A stretch of DNA of 6,335 nucleotides from Gammaproteobacteria bacterium (GTDB taxonomy: Bacteria; Pseudomonadota; Gammaproteobacteria; Pseudomonadales; Pseudohongiellaceae). Below the pieces are notes generated by a model, which ran no database searches, had not been told where the DNA came from, and saw only the letters and a list, made by a program, of their open reading frames with translations. The position numbers were made by a program, and so were the translations under genes. Location of the stretch: NCBI GenBank assembly GCA_007571115.1, contig RKSA01000023.1, forward strand, positions 1 through 6,335, given 5' to 3'. Below, in pieces: positions 1 through 5,560 of the stretch (its first letter is position 1; each line of letters begins with the position of its first letter).

Positions 1-129
1 GTGGAGCTGGAACGCAAGCGCCTGCTTGGGCAATACGCCGTGTTCTGGAAAGATGGCAAGGTGGTTCGCGAGATCCCCGCTCCGCCCGAAGACCCCGCGC
101 TTCTGCAATCCCCGCCCCGGGCTTGTTGA
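1..129 (+). CDS. C-terminal end of an unrecognised protein (5' end outside window)
   Basis: Frame 1 is open from the first base to a TGA at 127-129 and gives 42 residues. The visible part contains LERKRLLGQYAVFWKDGKVVREIP, split here as LERKRLLGQYAVF and WKDGKVVREIP, followed by a proline-rich tail ending in Cys. It reads like real coding sequence: codon choice is typical of the other genes and the segment is mixed charged/hydrophobic. I do not recognise the family. Base 1 is a GTG, but nothing upstream is visible, so it cannot be judged as a start. The stop codon lies inside the -35 box of the tRNA promoter, so this gene ends exactly where the tRNA operon begins. No hairpin terminator is seen behind it, and its transcript may run on into the tRNAs. 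Confidence 0.55.
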   Translation: MELERKRLLGQYAVFWKDGKVVREIPAPPEDPALLQSPPRAC

Positions 130-153
130 CAGGGGGCGGCAAGTCGGTACAAT
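126..153 (+). promoter_or_regulatory. sigma70 promoter of the tRNA-Val/tRNA-Asp operon
   Basis: A perfect -35 TTGACA (126-131) is followed after 16 bp by TACAAT (148-153, 5 of 6 matches to the -10 consensus). The predicted transcription start is near 160, about 12 bases before the tRNA-Val 5' end. The bases just after the -10 are GC-rich (CGCC), which resembles the discriminator of stringently controlled stable-RNA promoters; that regulation is inferred from the family and not shown. The -35 box contains the TGA stop of the upstream gene. Confidence 0.8.
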
Positions 154-171
154 TCGCCTTCGCTTGCGCTG

Positions 172-247
172 GGGTGGTTAGCTCAGTCGGGAGAGCGTCG
201 CCCTTACAAGGCGAATGTCGGGGGTTCAAATCCCTCACCACCCACCA
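172..247 (+). tRNA. tRNA-Val (anticodon UAC)
   Basis: A complete 76-nt cloverleaf can be folded. The acceptor stem is GGGTGGT (172-178) with ACCACCC (237-243), then discriminator A244 and an encoded CCA (245-247). The anticodon stem is TCGCC (198-202) with GGCGA (210-214) around the loop CTTACAA, with anticodon TAC at 205-207. The T arm is GGGGG/CCCTC (220-224/232-236, one G-U pair) with loop TTCAAAT. The D arm holds the usual TAGCTCAG start and the GGGAGAGC end. It is very close to the E. coli valine tRNA that reads GUA/GUG/GUU. It is the first gene of a two-tRNA transcript, with tRNA-Asp 76 bp downstream. Confidence 0.97.
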
Positions 248-323
248 ATGTGGCAATTGAGCGGCCTGGGCAGCCTGGACAGTGCCTGGGCCTTGTTCGG
301 CCAGCTTCGCGCGCGCAATGTAC

Positions 324-400
324 GGACCGGTAGTTCAGTCGGTTAGAATGCCGGCCTGTCACGCCGGAGGTCGCGGGTTCGAGTCCCGTCCGGTCCGCCA
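324..400 (+). tRNA. tRNA-Asp (anticodon GUC)
   Basis: A complete 77-nt tRNA with encoded CCA. The acceptor stem is GGACCGG (324-330) with CCGGTCC, then discriminator G and CCA ending at 400. The anticodon stem CCGGC (351-355) pairs with GCCGG (363-367) around loop CTGTCAC, with anticodon GTC at 358-360. The D arm TAGTTCAGTCGGTTAGAA and the T arm GCGGGTTCGAGTCCCGT are near-identical to E. coli tRNA-Asp. It probably shares the promoter at 126-153 with tRNA-Val. No intrinsic terminator (stem plus T-run) is visible after it. The opposite strand of this gene supplies the last 18 codons of the minus-strand antitoxin-like frame. Confidence 0.97.
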
Positions 401-573
401 TCATCGCTTGCCAAGGTCTCTTCGAGCCACTTCTCGGCGGCAACGCGCTCGTCGAAGTCGTCGAGATATTCGAGAATCGCCTGCCTGATGTGAAATTCGA
501 CAGACTTGCTGGTCACCACGGCGAGCAAGGCCAGTTCGTTTTCCAGCTCCCGGGGCAGATCGACTCTGAGCAT
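343..573 (-). pseudogene. Orphan RelB/CopG-type ribbon-helix-helix antitoxin, 3' end running into antisense tRNA-Asp
   Basis: This is a 76-codon frame starting at ATG 573-571. The start is chosen because GGAGG lies 8 bases upstream (586-582). The frame extends further upstream to an ATG at 645-643, which lacks this support. Residues 1-52 look like a type II antitoxin of the RelB/CopG ribbon-helix-helix group: a beta strand LRVDLPREL, a first helix ENELALLAVV, then TSKSVEFHIRQAILEYLDDFDE, which matches the family pattern of a turn, a second helix and an acidic end. Such proteins pair through the strand to bind DNA and use their C-terminus to neutralise a RelE/ParE toxin. Here residues 59-76 (DGTRTRDLRRDRP and flanks) are simply the reverse of tRNA-Asp, a tail well known from misannotated proteins, so the toxin-binding end is missing or replaced. 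No toxin gene follows in either direction. The gene may be a decaying remnant, or a short DNA-binding protein may still be made. The family call is from pattern recognition only. Confidence 0.6.
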
Positions 574-668
574 GGATGCTTCCTCCCATGGCAGGGTTTC
601 GTTGGCAATGCCGGCTGCTTGCTCCTTGTTGCTGCTCGTCAGCACCGCTTTGCCGTTTCGGTGACACG

Positions 669-696
669 ATTATAAGGAAGCGCGGCGAGTTCTCAG
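669..696 (-). promoter_or_regulatory. Probable sigma70 promoter for the antitoxin remnant
   Basis: On the minus strand a perfect TATAAT lies at 674-669. A -35-like CTGAGA (696-691, 4 of 6 matches to TTGACA) sits 16 bp upstream. Transcription would start near 662 and leave a leader of about 90 bases before the ATG at 573. The -10 is strong; the -35 is only fair. An antitoxin of this type would normally bind and repress its own promoter, but no clear operator palindrome is seen over these boxes. Confidence 0.5.
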
Positions 697-719
697 GTTG
701 TCATTGCCTCGACATTCGG

Positions 720-740
720 TTGACAGTCAGTTGACGGCAG
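720..740 (+). repeat. Tandem TTGAC direct repeat
   Basis: Two adjacent copies, TTGACAGTCAG (720-730) and TTGACGGCAG (731-740), are spaced 11 bp apart, about one helical turn. They lie upstream of both divergent transcription units. They could be a protein-binding site or simply -35-like words; neither has a good -10 downstream. Confidence 0.35.
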
Positions 741-801
741 CAGAACGCGAATGCGTGGACGGTAGCGGCGTTCCCGGAACTTCGGCTACACTGCGAGCCC
801 T

Positions 802-840
802 CATGGAGGACGGTTCGAAGGCGCAAGACTCCGCTCCATG
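802..840 (+). repeat. 7-bp inverted repeat in the smc leader
   Basis: CATGGAG (802-808) is perfectly complementary to CTCCATG (834-840), with 25 bases between. If the smc transcript starts upstream of it, the RNA could form a weak hairpin about 40 bases before the smc start. The right arm contains the in-frame upstream ATG at 838. No T-run follows, so it is not a terminator. Confidence 0.3.
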
Positions 841-879
841 TCCCTGCATGGGCGAAGGCGAAAGCGGACAAGACGATCA

Positions 880-3800
880 ATGCGACTGAAATGCATAAGA
901 CTGGCCGGTTTCAAGTCATTCGTTGACCCCACCACGATCAGTTTCCCTTCCAATGTCTGCGCCGTGGTCGGCCCGAACGGCTGCGGCAAGTCGAACGTCA
1001 TCGATGCCGTGCGCTGGGTCATGGGAGAAAGCTCGCCGCGAAACTTGCGCGGCGAACAGATGGCCGATGTCATCTTCAATGGCTCGGCAAGCCGCAATCC
1101 CGTGGGGCTTGCCTCGGTCGAGCTTGTTTTCGACAACAGCGCCGGACGCCTCCAGGGCGAGTATGCGGGCTACGTCGAGGTGTCGGTGAAGCGCAAGGTC
1201 GAACGCGACGGCGATTCGACCTATTCGCTCAATGGCACGAAATGCCGACGGCGCGACATCACCGAACTGTTCCTCGGCACTGGCCTGGGGCCGCGTAGCT
1301 ACTCGATCGTCGAGCAGGGAATGATTGGCCGCCTCATCGAATCGAGGCCCGAGGAACTGCGCGTGTTCATCGAGGAGGCCGCCGGCATTTCCAAGTATCG
1401 CGAACGGCGCAAGGAAACCGCGACGCGAATCGGCAAGACCCGGGGAAATCTCGAGCGCCTCGCCGACGTTCGCGGCGAGCTGGAAAGGCAATTGCAGCAC
1501 CTCGACAGGCAGGCGAAGGCCGCGCAGCGCTACCGCGAGTTGCAACAGCAGCAACGCGCAACGAGAGCCTGCCTGCTCGCGCTGCGCTGGCGCGAGCTTG
1601 CCAGGCAAATCGAGCTGGCGGCGAATGCCTTGGCGGGCCTGCAAACGCGCAAGGAAGAGAATCTTGCCGGGCAACGGCGGCAGGAGGCCGTCATCGAGCA
1701 GCGCCGCGAGCAGAACGCGCAATCGAATCGCAAGCTCGCCGCGACCCAGGCGAAAAGCGTCGAAATCGGCAACCAGGCTGCGCGCATCGAGCAATCGATC
1801 GAGCATCATCGCGAACGAGTCGCGCAGCTCGAGGCCGAGCTGGAAAAAAACCGTGCCGAATGGCAGCAGACTTCGACGGAACTCGATACCGACCTCGCCA
1901 GGGTCGCCCAGATCAAGCGCGAACTCGAACAAATCTCCCGTGAGCTGCTTGCAGCCGAGGCAGGCAATCAGGAGTCGGCGCGGCGAGTCGACAAAACCGA
2001 GCACGAATATCAGGAGAGCATGAGGCTTTGGGGCGATTTCACCCTCGAAGCCGAAACGCCCCGACAGGCCGCCAAGGTCGAGCAGGCGAAGATTCGCCAA
2101 CTCGAAAGCAATATTGATCGCGCCAGAAAGGTGCAGCAAAGACTGCAAGATGAATTCGAAGAGCTCGAGGGAGAACCGGTAGATTGTTCAACGCTCGAAC
2201 GCGAGGAAGCGAGCCTGGAGGACGAATTGCGCGAGCTGCGCCGCCGCCAGGCCGAAGCGGTGACAGCATTGCAGAAATCGCGGAGGCTGTTCGAGGCGAG
2301 CAGCGCCGAGCTGCATCGCGTCCGCGCCAGCATCGAGGAGACTGGCGGCCGCAAGGCCTCCCTCGATGCCTTGCAGCAGGCGGCCTTGGCCGATGATGAC
2401 GCGAGCCTTGCTGCCTGGCTCGAACGCCACGGTTATGATGACAATCCCAAGCTTGGTGAAACCCTGCGCGTTGCTCCTGGCTGGGAAACCGCAGTGGAAC
2501 TCGTGCTGGGAGAGCGCCTGCGAGCGATTTGCGTCGAGCAATTGCCCGATTCTCTGTTGCAGGACTTGCCCAAGGCCGATTTGACCTTGCTCGAGCAGGG
2601 CAGTCCGGCTGCCGCAAGCGAAGCCAAAACGGCCGCGACGCTGCTGGCGAGTAAGGCAAACGCCAGCGGGGCGCTTGCCGGGCTGCTTGGCCGGGTCCAC
2701 GTCGCTGAAAGCCTCGCCGACGCATTGGCGCGGCGCAGCGGCTTGCAGCCCGAAGAGTCGTTCATCACCGCCGAAGGCGTCTGGATTGGTGCTACATGGG
2801 TTCGAATCGGCAAGGCCGATGAGGAAGATTCGGTAGCCCTGCGTCAGGCACTAATCGAGAATTTGCGCGGCACGATCGGCGAGCTGGAAGAAAGCCAGCG
2901 CTCGCTCGGCGAACAGGTGGAGCAGTTTCGCCAAGAGCAGGTGCGCGCCGAGCGCGAGCGCGAGCATTGCCTCGAACGGATCCAGCAAAAAACGACCGAA
3001 TTGAACACGGTTCGCGGGCAGATCGCCGCCGAACAGGCGCGCTCAAAAAGCGATGTGGCGCGCCGCGAGCGAATTGGCGCCGAACTCGATGAACTCGAAG
3101 GCCAATTGCGCCAAGACCGCGCGAGCGCCGAGCAGGCGAGCGAACACCTGCGCGAGGCCCGACACAGAATCGCTCGCGATACGAATCGCCAGCAGGAATA
3201 CGAGCAGCATCGCGAGAAGTTGCGTACACGGCTTGAAAGCTGCCGCAGCCAGGCAGCGAGGGACAAGGAAGCCTGCCATGCCTTGGCCCTGCACAAGAAC
3301 GCCCTTGACGCCGAATGCAAATCAACCCGGGAGAACATGGACCGGATGGCGGTGCAGGTGCAGCGGGCCGCAAAAAGGATCGAGACGATCGAAAGCCAAC
3401 TGAAGGAAATGCTCTTGCCAGGCAAAGAGTTGCAACAGCAACTGCAAGAGGCTTTGCAACAGCATGCGCTGGCAGAGCAGGAACTTCGTCAAGTGCGTTC
3501 CGCCACCGAGCAGGCAGAGGCGAAGCTGCGCTCACTCGAGCACGCCTTGCAGGAGTCGCGGAAGCAAAATGACGCGATTGTCGAGGAAATCGGCAACCAG
3601 CGGGTCGCAGGTGCGAGCCTGGAAAGCGACAGCCGGGGCCTGCTCGCCGAGCTCGATCAACTAGGCCTGACCCCGGAACTCGTTCTCGACGGTTTGCCAG
3701 AAGAGCACACGCCCGAATTTTGCGAGCAGAAGCTGGAAAAGCTCGCAAACCGCGTGCAGCGCCTTGGGGCGGTCAACCTGGCCGCAGCCGAAGAGTCTGC

Positions 3801-4377
3801 CGAGCTGTCCGAGCGCAAGGGCTGGCTGGAAAAACAGCACGAGGAGCTGGAAAAGGCGCTAACGACCCTCGAACAGGCGATGGCGAAGATCGACAGCGAA
3901 ACCCGGGGGCGCTTCGGCGCGATGCTCGAGCAGATCAACGCAGGGCTGAAAGGCCTGTTCGCGCGCCTGTTCGGCGGCGGCCAGGCGCGCCTCGAATTGA
4001 CCGGGGAGGATTTGCTCAATGCCGGAGTCACCATCGTCGCGCGCCCTCCAGGAAAGAAAAATGCCAATATCCACCTGCTCTCGGGAGGCGAGAAGGCGAT
4101 GACCGCCATCGCCCTGGTGTTCACGATTTTCCAGTTGAATCCTGCGCCTTTCTGCATGCTCGACGAAGTCGATGCGCCCCTCGACGACGCCAACATCAAC
4201 CGCTTTACGGCGCTCGTTCGCGAACTCGCCGATAGCGTGCAGTTCATCCTCGTCACGCATAACAAGGTCTCGATGGAAACCGCCAATCAATTGCTCGGCG
4301 TGACGATGCAGGAAGCGGGAATTTCGCGGATTGTCAGCGTCGATATCGACGAGGCCGCCGAGCTGGCGACTGCCTGA
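880..4377 (+). CDS. smc: Chromosome segregation/condensation ATPase Smc
   Basis: A complete 1165-residue SMC protein, the usual length for the family. It forms an ATP-dependent homodimer that, with ScpA and ScpB (not in this window), extrudes and compacts DNA loops and helps sister chromosomes separate. The N-terminal head starts with LKCIRLAGFKSFVDPT and has Walker A GPNGCGKS (residues 31-38) and the Q-loop glutamine at 146. A long first coiled coil follows (about 165-490), rich in Gln, Glu and Arg. The hinge spans about 490-650, and the return coiled coil about 655-1000. The C-terminal head has the ABC signature LSGGEK (1067-1072), Walker B FCMLDE with catalytic Glu1096, a D-loop (PLDD) and the H-loop His1127 in THNK. 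All ATPase motifs are intact. I chose ATG 880 because the family begins at this MRLK-like strand. An in-frame ATG at 838 would add a 14-residue basic tail with no family support. The Shine-Dalgarno site at 880 is weak. zipA follows after 89 bp. Confidence 0.97.
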   Translation: MRLKCIRLAGFKSFVDPTTISFPSNVCAVVGPNGCGKSNVIDAVRWVMGESSPRNLRGEQMADVIFNGSASRNPVGLASVELVFDNSAGRLQGEYAGYVEVSVKRKVERDGDSTYSLNGTKCRRRDITELFLGTGLGPRSYSIVEQGMIGRLIESRPEELRVFIEEAAGISKYRERRKETATRIGKTRGNLERLADVRGELERQLQHLDRQAKAAQRYRELQQQQRATRACLLALRWRELARQIELAANALAGLQTRKEENLAGQRRQEAVIEQRREQNAQSNRKLAATQAKSVEIGNQAARIEQSIEHHRERVAQLEAELEKNRAEWQQTSTELDTDLARVAQIKRELEQISRELLAAEAGNQESARRVDKTEHEYQESMRLWGDFTLEAETPRQAAKVEQAKIRQLESNIDRARKVQQRLQDEFEELEGEPVDCSTLEREEASLEDELRELRRRQAEAVTALQKSRRLFEASSAELHRVRASIEETGGRKASLDALQQAALADDDASLAAWLERHGYDDNPKLGETLRVAPGWETAVELVLGERLRAICVEQLPDSLLQDLPKADLTLLEQGSPAAASEAKTAATLLASKANASGALAGLLGRVHVAESLADALARRSGLQPEESFITAEGVWIGATWVRIGKADEEDSVALRQALIENLRGTIGELEESQRSLGEQVEQFRQEQVRAEREREHCLERIQQKTTELNTVRGQIAAEQARSKSDVARRERIGAELDELEGQLRQDRASAEQASEHLREARHRIARDTNRQQEYEQHREKLRTRLESCRSQAARDKEACHALALHKNALDAECKSTRENMDRMAVQVQRAAKRIETIESQLKEMLLPGKELQQQLQEALQQHALAEQELRQVRSATEQAEAKLRSLEHALQESRKQNDAIVEEIGNQRVAGASLESDSRGLLAELDQLGLTPELVLDGLPEEHTPEFCEQKLEKLANRVQRLGAVNLAAAEESAELSERKGWLEKQHEELEKALTTLEQAMAKIDSETRGRFGAMLEQINAGLKGLFARLFGGGQARLELTGEDLLNAGVTIVARPPGKKNANIHLLSGGEKAMTAIALVFTIFQLNPAPFCMLDEVDAPLDDANINRFTALVRELADSVQFILVTHNKVSMETANQLLGVTMQEAGISRIVSVDIDEAAELATA

Positions 4378-4396
4378 CCCCAAGCCGGGCGGGCGA

Positions 4397-4423
4397 GGCG
4401 CAATTTTACTAAAGAAATTCGCC
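4397..4423 (+). other. Imperfect hairpin in the smc-zipA gap
   Basis: GGCG plus AATTT (4397-4406, with C4401 bulged) pairs with AAATTCGCC (4415-4423) around an 8-base loop. No T-run follows, so it does not look like an intrinsic terminator, and transcription from smc into zipA is likely to continue. It could be an RNA processing or stability element. The rest of the 89-bp gap holds a weak -10-like TATACC (4435-4440) without a good -35. Confidence 0.35.
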
Positions 4424-4500
4424 AGATCGGTGGATATACCTAGTAGTTTCAAGCAGAGCGCGTGCCATGTTGGAGTGGATGACAGATTTTCGCCAGATCG
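4418..4500 (+). repeat. 12-bp direct repeat flanking the zipA start
   Basis: TTCGCCAGATCG occurs at 4418-4429 in the gap before zipA and again at 4489-4500 inside its first codons, 71 bp apart. The first copy also forms the right arm of the hairpin at 4397-4423. It may be chance or a small duplication; no function is claimed. Confidence 0.5.
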
Positions 4501-5558
4501 CGGTGCTCGTGCTCGCACTGCTCGTGCTGCTCTGCCTCTTGCGCGCCGTGCAGCTCATTCGTCGGCGTCGCAAGGGCCAGGATCGCCTGTCTGCCGACAA
4601 GAACCTTCCTGACTCGATCGAGCAAGCCGAGCAGGCAGAATCGGTCGAGCGGGCCAATCTTCCCGGTGGCGGGGCCGTGGCAACGGAAAAACACGAGGCG
4701 GACGGCAATGCTGCGCCATCGCCGGGCAAATCCGCCAAGGCGCCCGCAAGGGGCGCAGCGGCAGAGCAGCAAGACATCCCCCTCCTGCTCGACCCGGTCA
4801 GCGTGGCGAGTGCCGAAGCCGTCGCCGAGCCAGCGGCACGCACCGGCGAACTCAATCTTGGCCAGGTTGCAATGACAGCCGGAGAACCGATCGGCACTGA
4901 GGTGCCAGCCCAGGCCCGATCACCCTCCCCCGGAGGGAGGGTCCAAAGACGCGAGTCTTTCGGGGAGGGGGAGAACCCCGCCGCCGAACAGCAGCAAGTT
5001 GCCGAATCACCCTCGAGAGGCGCCAAGGCGCCACAACCAGGCGAAGCCGAGTCAAGCCCGGCGTCCGACCAACCCGACGAGCAGGAAAGCTCTGCCAGCG
5101 AAGGCGAGCTCAACCCCGACAAGATCCTTTCACTGCACGTGGTCGCCCGCTCCGGGAAGCAGTTCACTGGCCGCGAATTGTGGAATTTGCTGCACGAAGC
5201 GGGGTTGCAACACGACCAGATGAAGATTTTCAGCAAAACTCAGGATTCCCGGCCCGATTCGCCAGTCATTTTCCGCGTTGCCAATCTCGTCAATCCGGGG
5301 ACTTTCGATGCCGACGCCATCGACGCATTCACGACTCCCGGGGTCAGCCTGTTCCTGCTATTGCCGACGCCAATCGACAATCTGCTCGCTTTCGAGCAAA
5401 TGCTTGCGCTGGCGAAGCGATTCGTTGCAACGTTCGAAGGCGACTTGCTCGGTGCTGACCGCCAGGAACTGACCGAGCAGGCGATCGATGATGCACGGCG
5501 GCAAATTCGCGAATTCGACACGAACGCCCCAACTCCGACGAGCACCGGCGCCGGCTAG
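4467..5558 (+). CDS. zipA: Cell division protein ZipA
   Basis: A complete 363-residue ZipA. It is an inner-membrane protein that binds the C-terminal tail of FtsZ, tethers and bundles the Z ring at mid-cell, and helps recruit later division proteins. A very short periplasmic N-terminus is followed by one membrane segment (about residues 11-31, IAVLVLALLVLLCLL and on), then a basic stop patch RRRRK, giving the N-out, C-in layout typical of the family. Residues about 40-215 are a flexible linker rich in Ala, Glu, Pro and Gln. The FtsZ-binding domain spans about 219-350, with family hallmarks such as LSLHVVARSG, GRELWNLL, KIFSK, FRVANLVNPGTFD and TTPGVSLFLLLP. The start at 4467 keeps the longest frame; ATG 4479 (MTDFRQIAV) is an equally plausible start, and neither has a strong Shine-Dalgarno site. 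The linker carries a palindromic repeat in frame (4919-4973), which adds unusual Gly/Arg/Ser-rich residues. The stop is two bases before the ligA start. Confidence 0.93.
   Translation: MLEWMTDFRQIAVLVLALLVLLCLLRAVQLIRRRRKGQDRLSADKNLPDSIEQAEQAESVERANLPGGGAVATEKHEADGNAAPSPGKSAKAPARGAAAEQQDIPLLLDPVSVASAEAVAEPAARTGELNLGQVAMTAGEPIGTEVPAQARSPSPGGRVQRRESFGEGENPAAEQQQVAESPSRGAKAPQPGEAESSPASDQPDEQESSASEGELNPDKILSLHVVARSGKQFTGRELWNLLHEAGLQHDQMKIFSKTQDSRPDSPVIFRVANLVNPGTFDADAIDAFTTPGVSLFLLLPTPIDNLLAFEQMLALAKRFVATFEGDLLGADRQELTEQAIDDARRQIREFDTNAPTPTSTGAG
4919..4973 (+). repeat. Palindromic repeat element inserted in frame in the zipA linker
   Basis: This GC-rich block has dense dyad symmetry unlike the surrounding coding sequence. 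ACCCTCCC (4922-4929) pairs perfectly with GGGAGGGT (4935-4942) over a 5-base loop. AAAGAC (4945-4950) pairs with GTCTTT (4955-4960) over a GCGA tetraloop. In an alternative fold, CTCCCCC (4925-4931) pairs with GGGGGAG (4967-4973). It is translated in the zipA frame as a Ser/Pro/Gly/Arg/Glu segment (residues ~152-169, SPSPGGRVQRRESFGEGE). Structure and position resemble dispersed REP-like palindromes that sometimes invade reading frames, as Rickettsia palindromic elements do. That it is multi-copy is inference, since only one clear copy lies in the window. Confidence 0.6.
5019..5032 (+). repeat. GGCGCC-AA-GGCGCC palindrome in the zipA linker
   Basis: Two GGCGCC words separated by AA form a perfect 14-bp palindromic arrangement, foldable as a 5-bp stem with a CAAG loop. 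It lies just after a second copy of ATCACCCTC (5006-5014), the nine bases that also open the palindromic element at 4919. It could be a degenerate remnant of a second, related element, or ordinary Gly-Ala-Lys-Ala codons. Confidence 0.4.
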
Positions 5559-5560
5559 CC

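Larger units (their letters stand above)
574..879. other. Non-coding region between antitoxin remnant and smc
   Basis: About 306 bases without a convincing gene, lying between two divergent starts (antitoxin leftward, smc rightward). It should therefore hold promoters for both. The leftward promoter is clear (669-696). For smc only a weak -10-like TACACT (787-792) is seen, with no good -35 at 16-18 bp. TTGACA (720-725) and TTGACG (731-736) lack a matching -10. A plus-strand frame with a TTG start at 698 runs to TGA 889, but it has no Shine-Dalgarno site or recognisable protein features and I do not call it. Confidence 0.6.

Noticed and set aside
204..443. Minus-strand frame across both tRNA genes (contains EPATSGVTGRHSN-like and GEGFEPPTF-like strings)
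   Set aside because: These are the standard antisense readings of tRNA genes. Both tRNAs fold perfectly, so the frame is an artefact.
282..488. Plus-strand frame over tRNA-Asp
   Set aside because: It reads through the tRNA, has no Shine-Dalgarno site and no recognisable protein, and overlaps the antitoxin-like frame.
838..879. Upstream in-frame ATG for smc (14 extra residues)
   Set aside because: Smc proteins begin at the MRLK strand encoded from 880. The extra basic segment has no family counterpart, and there is no well-spaced Shine-Dalgarno site before 838.
698..889. Plus-strand 63-codon frame overlapping the smc start by ten bases
   Set aside because: The overlap resembles translational coupling, but the start is TTG without a Shine-Dalgarno site. 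The internal ATG at 803 also lacks one, and the sequence has no protein-like pattern. A leader peptide cannot be excluded.
916..2148. 410-codon minus-strand frame opposite smc
   Set aside because: It is a shadow of the GC-rich smc codons; the real protein on the plus strand has every SMC motif.
2792..3748. 318-codon minus-strand frame opposite the smc coiled coil
   Set aside because: It is an Arg/Ala/Pro/Ser-rich shadow without domains, caused by codon bias in the Glu/Gln/Arg-rich coiled coil.
4409..5236. 275-codon minus-strand frame opposite zipA
   Set aside because: It is a low-complexity Ser/Ala/Pro frame mirroring the zipA linker codons, while zipA itself has a clear membrane segment and FtsZ-binding domain.
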